This document shows, piece by piece, positions 39,176 to 53,229 of a stretch of 64,000 nt of DNA; the first letter of the stretch is position 1, and every line of letters starts with the position of its first letter. The stretch is from Dasyornis broadbenti (lineage: Eukaryota > Chordata > Aves > Passeriformes > Dasyornithidae). The position numbers and the translations under genes were made by a program. Under the pieces are notes generated by a model that was given only the letters and a program-made list of their open reading frames with translations, was not told where the DNA came from and made no database searches. The stretch is from NCBI GenBank assembly GCA_013397935.1, contig VZRN01001161.1:186001-250000 (forward strand), read 5' to 3'.

Positions 39176-42100
39176 CTGTCTTTTATGTTCTATCTTCTTG
39201 ATAAAGATCACCAGATCTTCATGGATCTTTGCATGTGTTTACTCTGAGCTCTGGGATGCTGCTTTTGGATGCCACTCTTGGCACCGGTGGGTGCTGTCTT
39301 CTGTTCAGTACTTCTGCTTGTTCTGTCTTCTGTCTGTCTCTTTCCTGTCTGCAGAAATGTTTTGTAGCTGTAAAAGGAGAGTTTGTCAGGTTTGCTGTTG
39401 AACTCTCTTGAGGCTGGTGCAATGATTTTTAGCTAATGGGCTGCAAAAGTTGACGGGAAGGGGCAGGGAGCGTTGAAGGCAACCATAACTTGACTACAGC
39501 AGTCACAGATTGCAATATGTAATAAAACTTTTCATGATTACTGTGTGCTGAAACAACTCGAACTTTCAGTAGTCCCAAATGTCTGCAGAAACAGTAGTCC
39601 TACATCATGGCTATGCCTTCCTAGTGGTGTTTGCGGGGTTTGGTTTGAGTGCTTGTGTTTTAATACATATATATATATAGTAGTTGAGAATAATTGTGTC
39701 TGCAGCTAAAATGTATTCCCTCATCTGACTGTGGTTGAAAAGTTCATGTGCTGTTTCATTGCTTCCACTGTTCACTTAATCACACCGTGGAAACCCAAGA
39801 TGGATTTCTCAAGGCAGAGTCGTGCTGGTGTGAAGAAGGAAATAACTCAGTGCAGTGATGCTTTGCATTCCTGTTGGAATGGATTGTGCCGAGCAGAGTG
39901 ACTCATTTCGATGGCCTAGCGCTGATGTGATGCCGGCTGGGGAAGCGATTGCCTGGCGCTTTGAATTTGAGCAGCGCCTACATGAGGGGGTTTGTTTAAA
40001 GCCTGCTTACATGTGAATTGGCAGGAGATTATTTTAGTAAGAAGAGAATTTGCACAGCCAGCTGGACCACAGTGAGGTAGATGGCTACCTCTGTAACCAC
40101 TTGGCATGGCTCTGGGCTCTCAGCTCTGAGACAGGGGTGTAATTCTGTCAGAGCAGGGTTTCATCCACATTCTCTGAAGCCAACAGAAATTTAAAGTATA
40201 ATGATACTGGATTTGACCTCTGTATTGCAGTGGGAGGGCTCCTGTAAGCAGGTTTTTGGTTTTTGCTTTAAATGTATAGTGGCACAAGGCTTTTGGGAAC
40301 CCTCTAATGCTGCTGTTACAACGGATAACTTCTGTGGAATCAGTCTCTTAGTTTTGTGGATCAATGGATTTCTCTCACCCCCCATCTCTGAACAGCTCAT
40401 GTAACTCTGAACATAAGACTATGATGAAGAGAAAGGTCTGGGAGCTTGAGTGATGGAGGGAAAATGAGAGGATTATACAACAGGCTTTGCCTACAGCAAA
40501 GTTGCAGTTATCAAATAGGTGTGAAACAATACTGTTTGTAAAACTATGTAACTTCTCAGCAGTTACTTGCTCATTCAGGGAATAATGTAAGATAAACAAG
40601 AGCTTGTACTGCCAGTTTCTATCCCTGCGGTAAAACAGTAATTCACTTGTGCACTATCCTTTGACTGAGGGATTTTGAAAAACTTTCTCATATTGAAGAA
40701 ACTGAGAGCAGATGTCCTGGGGTTTTACGCTGGTGGAACTGAGAGGGAGGATGCTTGACATCCAGAGATTTATCTTAAGAGTCTTTTTTTTTGGGATTTT
40801 TTTGCTTATGTTCTTTTTCTTTCCCCCACCACTAGACCATCCTTTGCCTGTAATCTGGTGGGGTTTTTTATTTCTCTTCTCACTTCTTTTTCCCCAGCCT
40901 AGAGCCACATACTGCTCTATTTTGGTCTGATATTGCATCCATTCCCCAACTTAGTAATCTTTACTCTGTCCCCTGCTTAGTTCTGTGCCTTTGACAGCAG
41001 GTAAAAAGCACCCATTCTCAACTAGTCGGCTCTCTGCTCAGTGGGAGAGGGACCCAGAAGTGAGTCAGTCTCCATCCCAGCCATGCCTGCAGCTCCAGGA
41101 AGTCTGGCTGGTGGGGGAATCTTTGGATGCACTTTTATTCAAACCCCCGTGGGGGTAAACCAGGGTGTTAGAGCCACAAATGTGGTGCCACTCCTGGGGA
41201 GGTCTGTTTGGCAGGCACGGAGCTGCTAACATTCTTTTTCCTTCTGCTTCCCTGTTTGCAGTGTATTCTTGGCACCTTCCTGGCAATTTGCTTTCTTGTA
41301 GTTAAATAAGACCAATGCAGAGAATGCATCTCTTATGGGACACTGCTGCTTATGTTGTTTCAAATGGTTTAGCTGTGTTGTGCCAGTTCAGTTCCATCCA
41401 CTGACACTGTGATGTGCAATGCCCATCAGTGAGGCCTCAGGATCTTTGTATTTCACAAGATACATGTGCAGCAGTGGCTGCCAAAATTATCAGTTGGGTT
41501 TTAGCTTAGACTTTTTTCCACTGCTTAGGCAGGGAGAGTATTCATTTGCACCAACCACTTCACGGCTGGCACTCCAGCTGTCGCTTGGTTCTGTTTTATA
41601 CCCGAGAAAGGCATGAGGCTGAAGCATGAGTGGTGGGACATGCAGAGGGCACATGCAAGACACGCCCAGACAAATGCACAGCTGATTTCCCTCCACCCCT
41701 CCCAAATGTCAAAGCTGTCCCACCATCAAAATCAATCCCCAAATGCTGGTCTGTCATTTAATATTCCATTGCTCAACTGTATTGGAAGGAAAATGGGGCT
41801 GGGGTCAGACCTTTTACAAAATTCCCTCTGTGTGAAGGCTTGCCCAAAGCCTTACAGGCTGTACAACACTGCCAGCCCTCCCATTTAAGATCAAGTGTGA
41901 AGCAACTGGGAATCAATCAAATGGAGGAGAAGGTGGTGCTGCAGGGCAGCCACGGCTTGGCAGGCAACAGCTAGGGAAACTGCTCTTGGCAAAATCTGGC
42001 ACATTGCTGCTGAGTGACTCCTGTGGGCAGTGTTTGCCTGCCTTAGTTCCCCACAGCAGTGACAGCAGTGTGCTCTGTGTCTGGATCTTGCTAGTTACAT

Positions 42101-43239
42101 TGAGGATCAGTAGCTTGGCTGAAGAAGACTTTGAAGGCTGGCTGGGCTCTGTGTGGCCGTAGGACTGTGGTGTGGTGGTGGGATCTGTTTGGAGTGTGAC
42201 TCAATGTCACACTGAGTCCAGCCTATGGAAAGTGCTCCCTGGCAGTCAGCAATGATCTCAGCTTTGTAACTAGGCTTCTCACTTGCAGAGAGCAAAAGGC
42301 TTCTGACTTTCTGCCACCCTGTAATTCTCCCTGAGCGAAACATCTTCCCTTACAGCCTGTGAAATTGGTAAAGCTGTTGAATTGCTTTTTCCACCCAAAC
42401 AGAGACTGTTCCCACTTTGGTCTTCATTCAGCAGTTAACTCCCAACTTACTTTTAAAAACATAGTGCAGATGAATTCCAGTTTCCAGAAGGATCTTGCTG
42501 CAGCCGGGCTGTATCCGGAGTAATGCTGATCTCATTTGGGTGGGACAAGTTAGTTGTTGCAGAATAATCTATTACCCTGTTCCCAAGCTTCCGTCTTTAA
42601 ATCTGCACAGCAGGGATTATTTACTTGTGGATTTAAGTGTGTGTTCGGGATCTGGTTTTGTTTGACCCTCCCAACAGAAGAAAATGCAATCAACCTCCTG
42701 GCAGCTGGAGTTGCTCCTGAAGTGTGCTGTATCTGCAGAGAGGCCGGGGCTGGCTTGGCACCATCGAGGGCTGTGGCACTGCATCTGAGGTGACGGGGAT
42801 ACAGCTCAGGGCTTCCCGGCCACCTCTGCCTCTGAACCCGCTCAGCAGCTTTTTAGCAAAGGAGCCTGAGTGGCTGCATCAAAACTCTTTGAGTACAAAC
42901 TTCAGGCTCTGTATCGTGCTGTGCTGGAGACTGACACAAACATTTTGACATAGTTTTTTAGGACAACTAACATGGATGTGAGAGGTGTTATGAACTCAAC
43001 AACTTGCTGGCTCCTCTCAGGTATCCCTACTCTTTGCTACCTCTTATTTACCTTTCCACCTTGCCCTTCTGCTCCATGGTTTCCTTGACAATTGGTTGTA
43101 TTTTGAAACAAGCTTTTCTCAGTGATCAATAACTCAAATGCTTGAATGTAGTCTTGTTAGCAGAAAAGAAATTTTGAGCTTGAGTAGAATTTGTTGTGCT
43201 GACACAAATTGTTGTGCTGGGTTTGTGTTGCTGTCATTA

Positions 43240-43315
43240 TCCCTGGAAGTGTTCCAAAAGCCTGTAGATTTGCTTTTATGGTGAACACAGCAGTACTGGG
43301 TTAATGGTTGGACTG
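43240..43315 (+). mobile_element. Tiny CR1 remnant just upstream of first coding exon
   Basis: CCCTGGAAGTGTTCCAAAAG, CCTGTAGATTTGC..., and GGTGAACACAGCAGTACTGG with TTAATGGTTGGACT follow the CR1 tail seen in full at 17308 and 39066, but the terminal octamers are lost. It sits about 120 bases before the acceptor at 43434. Confidence 0.7.
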
Positions 43316-43455
43316 AGGTTGCACGTCAGTCTGCAAATACCTGCTTGTGATTTACTTGATAGTGTGTGATTCTAGTTTACAATAAATACATAAATAATTA
43401 TGGTTTCTAATTTATTTTCTTTTCCAATTCCCAGTAACGGCCTCCCCAGCTGAAG

Positions 43456-43645
43456 ATGTCTAACAATGGAGTTGAAACAGAAGACAAACCACCTGCTCCT
43501 CCAATGAGAAATACCAGCACTATGATTGGATCAGGAAGCAAAGATCCTGGGACTTTAAACCATGGCTCAAAACCTCTGCCTCCCAATCCAGAAGAAAAGA
43601 AGAGGAAGGATCGATTTTACCGATCTATTTTACCAGGAGATAAAA
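43456..43645 (+). CDS. PAK1: PAK1 coding exon 1 (residues 1-63 plus 1 base)
   Basis: The exon runs 43435-43645, with 21 bases of 5' UTR before the ATG. The start is secure: an in-frame TAA occupies the first three exon bases (43435-43437), the ATG has A at -3, and the next residues are the PAK1 N-terminus. The exon carries the first proline motif PPAPPMR (residues 12-18, Nck SH3 binding in the family), Ser21 (a known Akt/autophosphorylation site that controls Nck release), the PLPPNP motif (40-45, Grb2 binding), and the basic run KKRKDR. The acceptor is TTCCAATTCCCAG and the donor AAAA/GTAGAG. It ends in phase 1, and ACC (Thr64) is completed by the next exon. Differences from human are mild (for example RK in the basic run). 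Confidence 0.97.
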
Positions 43646-43880
43646 GTAGAGTATTTCACCTCTTCTAATAAACCTTCTGTCTGAATGTTGTTCTGCTTGA
43701 ACATAGTCAAGCACTTGATGCTTAGTGATGGTTGAGGTTTTAGAAAACATTGTGTGTTTGTTTCCTGCATATCTGTCTTGGTTGTTTCGGGGTACATAAT
43801 GTACAGTCTGTAGATTTGTTTTTTCTAACGATTAATCCTGTCACATTTCATCCATCTCACTTTTTTTTTTTTCATAAGGT

Positions 43881-44202
43881 CATAGAATCCTAGAATTATT
43901 TGGGCTGTAAGTGATATTAAGGATCATCTCATTCCAACTCTCCTGTCATAGGCAGGGATATCTTCCACCAGACTAAGTTGCTCAGAGCCACATCCAACCT
44001 GGCCTTGAACACTTCCAGCAATAGGGCATCCACAGCTCTTCTGGGAAACTTGTGCCAGTGCCTCATCAATGTCACAGTGAGGAATTTCTTCCTAATACCT
44101 AATACAAACCTACCCTCTGTTATTATGAATCCATTCCCTCTTGTCTTATCACTCCATGCCCTTGTCAAAATCCCTCTGCAGGTCTCTTGTAGGCTCCCTT
44201 TC
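43881..44202 (-). mobile_element. CR1 LINE 3' end, antisense, in intron 2
   Basis: It begins CATAGAATCCTAGAATTATT, a mutated CR1 terminus, then shows CTTCCACCAGACTAAGTTGC, CCTGGCCTTGAACACTTCCA and AATTTCTTCCTAATACCTAA. The minus-strand frame retains the ORF2 end signature (FVLGIRKKFLTVTLMRHWHK ... FKARLDVALSNLV). 5'-truncated at about 44202, shortly before a poly(T) run. Confidence 0.93.
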
Positions 44203-44221
44203 TTATAGAGTTTTGGTTTGA

Positions 44222-44243
44222 TTTTTTTTTTTTTTTTTTNNNN

Positions 44244-44312
<69 letters not shown>

Positions 44313-44327
44313 TTTTTTTTTTTTTTT
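44222..44327. repeat. Long poly(T) tract with a 4-base assembly gap
   Basis: About 100 T residues, interrupted by four N at 44240-44243 and a single G at 44312. The N run shows that the assembler could not resolve the homopolymer, so the true length is unknown. On the - strand this is a poly(A) run preceded by 44328-44600. That could mean a retroposed transcript with its tail, but I recognise no parent gene and no duplication of the flanks. Simple homopolymer expansion or a sequencing artefact is equally possible. Confidence 0.9.
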
Positions 44328-45123
44328 AATTTTGCCTTTCCTATAAATTATGAGAACAGTTTTTCTGAAAGCTGGGACTAACTCTGGGACTAGCTCTGTT
44401 ACTTCCCAGCCTAACTTGTCCATAATGGTCTCGAAAATCATAAATTTTTTGCCAATTGCAAGCTGGCTAATAAAGCTGGCACTGGCAATTCCTTTGGTGG
44501 AGAGCAGAGGGAGGTCTTTTGCTTGTTTTCTTGTTTTAAACAGCAAATAATTTGAATTATACGAGACTAACATGCAACCTCCTGCTAGACCTGTCATATT
44601 TTACCTCATGGCCATTTACTCTGTTCTAATGTCTGGGTCAGGCATTGTCTACTTGCTTTTAAGAACAATCTGTCTCTGAAAATTCTTGCGTATTTCTTGT
44701 GAACTGAAGGAATGTTTCATGTTCAAGGGACTGTAACAGATGGAAAAAGAGATAGGAACTGTGAACTGTACATGAAATTCTAATTTTTAGGAGGAGGATA
44801 TTTTAAAAAACCTCTCTCTCATGAATCTTTTGAAGTGATGCAAGAAAAAAAAATCTCCATCCCCTAATATGTGCTGGTTTCTTTTTATATCTGACCTATT
44901 TTTTTGATGTTCCTCTTCCTAATACATCAGCTTTTTTCTGTATTGCAATGGTATTTGAGCACTGGGTAACTCAAGTCAAGACTAGATATCTTCAGCTTCC
45001 TGGGCTTCAGGAGGGAGGCTATCTCCTGATTTTTATAAGTACAAAGACTAATTGAAATGGTAGCTTCACTAATTTAAATAAGCAAGGTGGTGGATCATTT
45101 TCTATGAAATACTGTGGCATTCA

Positions 45124-45158
45124 TTATTGTTATTATTATTATGATGATTATGATTATC
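45124..45158. repeat. (ATT/ATG)n low-complexity tract
   Basis: Tandem trinucleotide-like units (TATTATTATTATGATGATTA), about 35 bases, in intron 2. Confidence 0.7.
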
Positions 45159-48100
45159 TGATACTTTTGAAAACTTTGGATTGTTTTACAAATGTGGCGG
45201 TTTGAACCTGCAATCAGAAATCCATGAACTCAATGTAAAAAGTCTGCTGGATCTCTGTTACAACTTGCCATTATGAGTATGAATCCTAAAAAAGCTGCAG
45301 AATTTTGTGTTGGCTTACTTAAAGGAGAGGAGTTTTTAAATCTCTAGGATGAACTGTTTCAGAGATCATAGAAATCACCTGAAAACTTGTAAAAGACTTA
45401 AAAAAAATAGAACCCAAAATGCTAGTTTGAAATGGATTATGAAGGAGAGCTACGAACAAGGAGAACGTTTTGGGTAAAATCAGCAGACAGACTGTGACTG
45501 ATCTGAAGTTGCCTGTGTTTACTGAAGATTGGCCAACATGGCAGATGCTTCTAGACATGAGAGATTTTTTGTTTAGCCAAGCCCAGCAGAGCCTTCTGTT
45601 GCAATGCACCTGCCCAAACAAGAATGGTTGCTTCTGTCCTCTAATTCCCGTTGAGCAAAACATTCCTTTAACACTGTCACCTTCACTTCAAATTGGTTGA
45701 TTTTCATTTTATGAAAACGTCTAATCTCATGATGACAGCTAAATTCACGGTGCTTCACGCTGCTTAAATGTAGGGAAATTCTTCAGTGGTCAGATGCTTC
45801 TCTTTGGTTTGTGCCTGAAATAATTTGGGGCTTTTTTGTTAGTTTGGCTGAACTAAAAGGAAGTTGGTTTCCATTCAGTTAGAGGAAAATAATTTTGAGC
45901 AAATCTATGCTACCCCTGTGCATGAGCAGAGGTGTTCTGTAAAGGACACATGGGCCAAAAATCCAGGGCCTCATGCATGTTTGCACACTTCCATTGATCT
46001 ATACGCCTTGCTCAGTGGCTCTGGAGGTGTCATGCTCTGCCTGCAAAATTTAGGATGTAATTTGTAGTCCTGATTTTCTCTGTCCCAGCCTAAACCACAA
46101 AACCGGTATTTAAAAAACCTGTTGGCTTAATACTGGGTGGGTCCTGTCCTAAGGAATTCAGAGCTTACGTGACTTGTTGCTTTCAGCAGGACTTGTGAAC
46201 ATTTGAGTTTTCCTGGGCTCTGGGTGCTCATCGGTGCCTAATTGAGGGTATCAATCTGCCTTGAATGGGGCACATTTAGCTCCTCTGAGCTTTGTTGAGC
46301 TCCGCTGCAGCTTCACGCAGAGGCAGGGTTTTACCCACAAGGTGAACAGCGTGCAGCAACCAGGAACCCTTTCCATGGCGACTGGGAGCACTTCACTCCA
46401 TGTTAGCGGTGGTGAAGGCCTTTCTCATCTCGGTGTGCTTCAGGATAGGCTCACTGCATAGCCAGACATCGTGCTTCGTAGTTGCAGCTCAAGTTGCCAG
46501 AGCATCGTAAGGAAAATTTATGGGAGGCTCTTGTAAGAGCATTGAACATGGAAGGTTATGAATGAGAAAGTGGTGAGGTGCTTATGGGAATAAAGCCTTT
46601 GGTAGTGGTAGGTAAACTTCAAGTCTTTTTAGCTCATTGCAAGGATAATGCAATAATTTTAAGGGGCGACCAAGTGTTTAGCAAGATTGGGAGTGCCTAT
46701 CTCTTAGTTCTTTTTCCCTTATATCACCTACTATGACATAAATATCTGCTTACAAAGTCAATTGTGTTATTAGTGGTTTAATAATGTTTAGGCTTCTAGG
46801 TCTCTCAGATCTTCCTGAATGTAGAAATAAAAAAACACCTAAGACTTCTGGATAGCAGCTTAATGCCCTTAAGCTTTTTTAGGAATATGTTCAGCTCTGC
46901 TGCGGGAGTTGCCCTGGACCATGTGTGGGTGTTCTTCCCCCGTGCAGAACTCCTGTGTAGTGGTGTTGGTACAGGTGTGCTCTTCTTCCTCACCTGAGCA
47001 ATGGGCTCCTAGGCTGAGATGGCAGCTCAGTCTTTGGCTTAGAAGAGTGGACTGATCCTGTAGGCAGACCTATGGAATATGGTGCCTCTGATGGCACTCC
47101 CTGCACCTCTTTGCCTCTTGCTTTCCATCCAGTGCTAGTGCGTGCAGCAGGCCTCTGTGCTGCAGATGCTCACCATCTGCTAACCAGCAGCTGCTGCTGT
47201 CTCCTCCTCACTCCCTTTTCAGGGGTGGCTCCTCCAGCATGGCTCTTTTCCCCTTGGCAACTCTGTCAATTCAGCTTCCTCCATCCCCTTTGTTTGAAAG
47301 AGGGATCAAAACCAATCTGTTCCATCTTCATGTCCCAAATGGAGCATCTGATCCTTTTCTTTCTCCAGAATTACTCTGTGCAACTGTATCTCTGTAATGA
47401 AACAGAGAACAGTGCCAGAGCTGGCACTGAAGGAAGTGGGATTCAGTCCTTTGGGGCAAGCCCTGAGCCTCTACACAACCAACAACAGCAGTGTCTTAAA
47501 GAATTGCTACACTGAGTGTTAGCCTTGCAGGCTTCTGAAATACCTGGGGTTTGGCATTCATGTTGCCAAAAATGCACTGGGGAATGTCAGCCACAAAACA
47601 AATTGGGTTTGGCCTTGGATAAAAAAGGGAGCAGCTGGGAAACATAAGTGGTTTTTTCACCTTCTCCTGGCTCTGCTGATTTTATAACTGCAAGCAGCAG
47701 CAAAGCCGACTAGAATGTGGTTCTTCCTTAAACTAATCTCAACTTCTTGAATACAATAAATGCTAAAAAGAAGGTGGAGTCCTTAATATATAATGAATAT
47801 GGATGAACTTAATCCAATGCAGAATGATAATCTTGTTTGAAGACCTCAGTTTAAAATTTGCAGGGTGTATCTGCTTTGATATATTTCCTTCCTTTTTTCT
47901 TTGACTTCTGCTCTTCACCTGCCAGATTCTGCAGTCTTGCTCATGTCTTCAAAGCTGGTTATTAACACAACCTTTAGTTCATTTTGTGAGCAAAAAAATA
48001 GAAGTGCTTTTGCTCTTAAGATTTTATAGCAGAAGCACACATTATATTTGGGTTTCTTCATAAACTTTTGAGGAAACAGAATAAAGGAAGCAATTTCTAA

Positions 48101-48551
48101 CCAGTATTTGTAGTTAATTTTGTCCCTGGCTTTGTGTGAGAGGCAAGTGTATATTTAAAAGCACATAATATTAAAAAAAAAAAAAGTTGCTTAAAATGAC
48201 AAATAAAAAAATGTGTTCAAAACTGACTGGCTTCCACTTAATGCCACTGTAGAGCTTTTGACTCTGACCTCAATAGGTTTGAGTGAATATTTTAGGTAAA
48301 TAGCTCTCATACTGTTGAGTCTAGACATATTAGTTAATACCCTACATACTGAAAATATCAGTTTCCTTCTCTTATGCTTGTCCTGTGTTACAGGACTTTT
48401 ATTTGTGTTGTCCACTCAATGCAGCTGCTCTTAGGTGAAGAAACAAAGTTTTTAAACTTGCTGTTTGTCTGCTTCAGAGTGAAATCCTGTGACTAGCAAA
48501 AACAGGAGTGATTGTGTAGGTGGGAGATTTTATTTCTTGATGCATTTATGA

Positions 48552-50128
<1,577 letters not shown>

Positions 50129-50276
50129 GGAATGCCAGAGCAATGGGCACGTCTGCTGCAGACTTCCAACATCACCAAGTCTGAGCAGAAGAAGAACCCC
50201 CAGGCAGTGCTGGACGTGTTGGAGTTTTACAACTCCAAGAAGATCTCCAACAGCCAGAAGTACATGAGTTTCACAG
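50129..50276 (+). CDS. PAK1: PAK1 coding exon 3 (residues 98-146 plus 1 base): autoinhibitory domain
   Basis: A 148-base exon, acceptor CTATTCCCACAG, donor ACAG/GTACAT. It encodes GMPEQWARLLQTSNITKSEQ onwards, the inhibitory switch that packs against the kinase C-lobe of the partner molecule. Leu107 (whose mutation to Phe activates human PAK1) and Lys141 (the lysine inserted into the active-site cleft to block it, codon 50258-50260) are both kept, as is Ser144, an autophosphorylation site that helps keep the kinase open. Position 136 is Ile where I recall Thr in human (SKKISNSQK). The exon ends in phase 1, and Asp147 is completed by the next exon. Confidence 0.97.
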
Positions 50277-51290
50277 GTACATGGTGATGGTTTCATGCAG
50301 CTGCTTTGTCTAGCTCTCCATTTGTTTCTCCATTCTGTTAATCCTGATGCCCAGCATAGCTGCAAAAGAGGAGGTCGGTCAACTGACTTAGCCTCCCAGA
50401 CATGTACTTTTTCTGATGCTCACAGCCAGCATCTGGAAGGCAGATCCCAGACTACTGGGGCTGGGTTCCCACTGATGAAAATCCCTGGAGAAAACTGGCA
50501 GCTAAATTTTGCACCAGTTACGTTTTGCAGGGTGGGTGTGGATGTTGCTTTTTGTGTACTTGGGGTGAGAGTCTTGCTACTCCCGTGTGCCATGATTGAG
50601 GAATATGCCTCAGCTGCCTGGGTGCTTGATAATTGGTGGCTGGGTTCCCCTAAAAGTCAAAACTGACGAGGTTTTTGCTTCTTTGTATGGATTACCTGCC
50701 TTCTGAAGGACATCTGCAACCACTACTCCTTTCCCCTTTCAACTTCAACTCCTTCCCTTTCCAAACATTAACCCCTACTTTGGTTCTTTTAAGGGGATAG
50801 AACCATGTCACCAGATCTGGTACTAATTAGGAAGGCTCCAAGCAGGGGTAAAAGCACAAATCTTCCCCATATGTGCCAGGATAATCGAATGACCACCAGT
50901 TGATTTGTGGGGTCCTCTATGCTATTCCAGGGAGTTTAGGTGGCTGAGACTGAACATTTTGCAGTGTTGAGGCAGCCTCAGTGCCTCTGCTGGGGACTTA
51001 GCCCATTGGTAATATTCTGTGTGTGTAGATGGAGGACAGCATTCATTCAGGTGTTGCTCTGAGCAATTCCTCCCTCCTGCAGCAGGGATTTGTGACCCCT
51101 GCATTTGTCTGCATTTATCTACCCTCTGTTCCTATATCTGCCAGGGGTCAGCTTGTGAGAAGCTGGAGTTAGGAGGTTTAGGAGCAACCTTTTCTCCTGC
51201 CTTTTTCAAAGGGAGTTTGTCCTTTGCTCCTCTCCCCACTGCTGCTGCGTTTATAACTCATTTATAATTGCATTATTATCTGTCTTTCAG
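50277..51290 (+). other. Intron 4 of PAK1
   Basis: 1,014 bases, GTACAT to TCTGTCTTTCAG. No repeat or RNA recognised. Confidence 0.9.
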
Positions 51291-51328
51291 ATAAATCAGC
51301 AGAGGATTACAACTCATCTAATACATTG
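51291..51328 (+). CDS. PAK1: PAK1 coding exon 4, 38-nt microexon-like (residues 147-159)
   Basis: Only 38 bases, with acceptor TGTCTTTCAG and donor TTG/GTAAGC. It encodes DKSAEDYNSSNTL, which matches the PAK1 linker after the autoinhibitory domain and includes Tyr153, a JAK2 target in human PAK1. It is entered in phase 1 and left in phase 0, so skipping it would shift the frame. It must therefore be constitutive in kinase-coding transcripts. Confidence 0.95.
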
Positions 51329-53229
51329 GTAAGCCTTATATTCACATTCTGTCTAATGTTTGTGGATTAAAAAACTTGCAAAAACTAGTTAATTACATGT
51401 AAACATGTAGTTTACTTACTGTTTTAAAATCTGAACTATATATATTTGTATAGTGAATACATGTTATAAAAACAGGCATGCTCCTTTCACTTTTTTTTTT
51501 TCAACTGGTGGGGAGTAAAGCAGACAGAAGTAGGATTTTTAGTGAATAGTGAATTAGTAAATGGAAATCAGTGAATTAATTAATAGAAATAGCTCTGTTT
51601 TCATAGAAGTTGATCTGTTCCTATACCTCAAATTTGATAGCCACTCTGCTGTCGGGTTTTATAGCTCTTTAAACATCTGTGATATAACAAAGTTTATTTA
51701 CTAACCTGCAAGGTCTGATTTACCAAAACTAATGTTGATTGACCAGACTAATCTGTAGCAGAACAGGAAATAAAAGGTTCTCCTCCTCTCTGCTTGACCT
51801 TTACTCAGTCCTTACCAGGGCAGGGACCACTCCTGTTTGCTTTGTTAGGAGACATGATAAACTTCTGTATGTGCCTGTGAGATTGAAGAAACAAAACTTT
51901 CAGTTTAAGATGGTTCATAAAACCCCACAGTTCCCTCATCTCTTGTTTTCTCATTGCCGTGTCATTACCTGGCATTGGCTTGTTCTGCTCCCTTCCAAAG
52001 GCAGCTTATTCAGATCTGATCATTTAGGCCTCTCTGTAAAAAGAAAAGGAGAATATTTCTGCCGCTGTTCATTATGACATATCATTGCATGTCAGTCCTC
52101 CGAATTTTCAATATCTGAGGTTGGATTTTAAAGTAAATCCTAGAAAAAGAAGTAGTTACCAGTCTCCTGAGATAGCCTGATGGACAACGTTGGGTAACCT
52201 TTAATGCTGGGGATATTCAGGAAACTCCCAGTACAGAGGTTTTCCTTGTTGCTTTTAAGCTAGATTTTTGTGTTATGTTAAGTGCATTTTGCCAGTTATT
52301 TGTCAGGATGATGGTGACTTCAAGTATTTTAGAACTCAGTGAAGTACTGTGTTGCTTTCCCCCTCTTTCTGACGACTTTAATACTTTTCCCCCTGCCACT
52401 CTTATGGAGGTGACGATGCACAAACAGAACTGGTCTAGTGGGTTGAGGACCTTATCAAGTTTATTCTGAAATGTTTATAGTGTAGAGGATGTAATGAACT
52501 TCAAATCCAGTTTCACATGTGTAAGTTTAAAAGTGACTTTCATTCCTAATCACAGTATTGCAGGAAATCCCAGATAATTTTTTAACCACTTAAAAAACTG
52601 TTAAAAAAAAAAATCCTATTTTTCCATAAAATTTTATGTTAGGAAGTAATTTTAAGAGATTTGAAAAGATTTTGCCAGATTCTGCTTCCAAAAGCTCACA
52701 TTAATTAATTAGTTGTCAATAACAATACCAGAGGCAATGTGAACTTGACCTCCTAACTTTTAGGAGTTTGATGCAAATTATGGATTTCAAGTCTGAAACC
52801 TTCATGCCGGATGGTCAGGGTTTGAAGCAAGCAAAAAACCCATAGAGATTATATAAATAGGGACAGATATTTCCAAACTCAGGTGCCCCAAAAATTGCTG
52901 CTCAGCTGTGTGGGTGTTGGGAAAGCAGTGAGAGAGCCCAGGGGGTCTCAGGTCCTTGGGAAGAGGATTGCTGTCACACAGGTGGATGAGGAGCTCTGTC
53001 TGAACAGTTGTGTCAGGCAGTGCTGGACTGCACATCCATTTCCCATGAAGATCCAGGAGCCCTGGGCTTTGAATTTTTCAGACACTGTAACTTACCAGCC
53101 TGTTGTGATTACTGTTTTTCTGCACTTGCTTCGGTGCAATCTCTGTTAGGAGCTTAATCCAGTGTTTGTGATTTTGTTTTTAGCAAGTGATTGGGTTTTT
53201 ATTTTCTCTATTTGTGCAACTCCATGCAG
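51329..53229 (+). other. Intron 5 of PAK1
   Basis: 1,901 bases, GTAAGC to TCCATGCAG. AT-rich with a short poly(T) near 51491. Nothing else recognised. Confidence 0.9.

Larger units (their letters stand above)
1412..43434 (+). other. Intron 1 of PAK1 (about 42 kb)
   Basis: It is bounded by the exon 1 donor at 1412 and the acceptor TTCCAATTCCCAG ending at 43434. Apart from LINE pieces at 11714, 14372, 17308, 19310, 21189, 27430, 31045, 32952, 39066 and 43240, and simple repeats, I see no exon, RNA gene or second transcription unit. The blocks 1412-11713, 21515-27429 and 33063-39065 lack recognisable interspersed repeats. Long first introns of signalling genes often carry enhancers; only the 34.5-35.7 kb block stands out by eye. 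The donor assignment depends on the inferred exon 1. Confidence 0.7.

Noticed and set aside
43929..44597. 222-codon - strand open frame with a long poly-Lys stretch
   Set aside because: It is created by reading the poly(T) tract as poly(A) and joining it to the CR1 ORF2 end. It is not a gene.
47072..47515. 147-codon + strand open frame in intron 2
   Set aside because: Cys/Leu/Ser-rich without any family motif; no splice or promoter context supports it.
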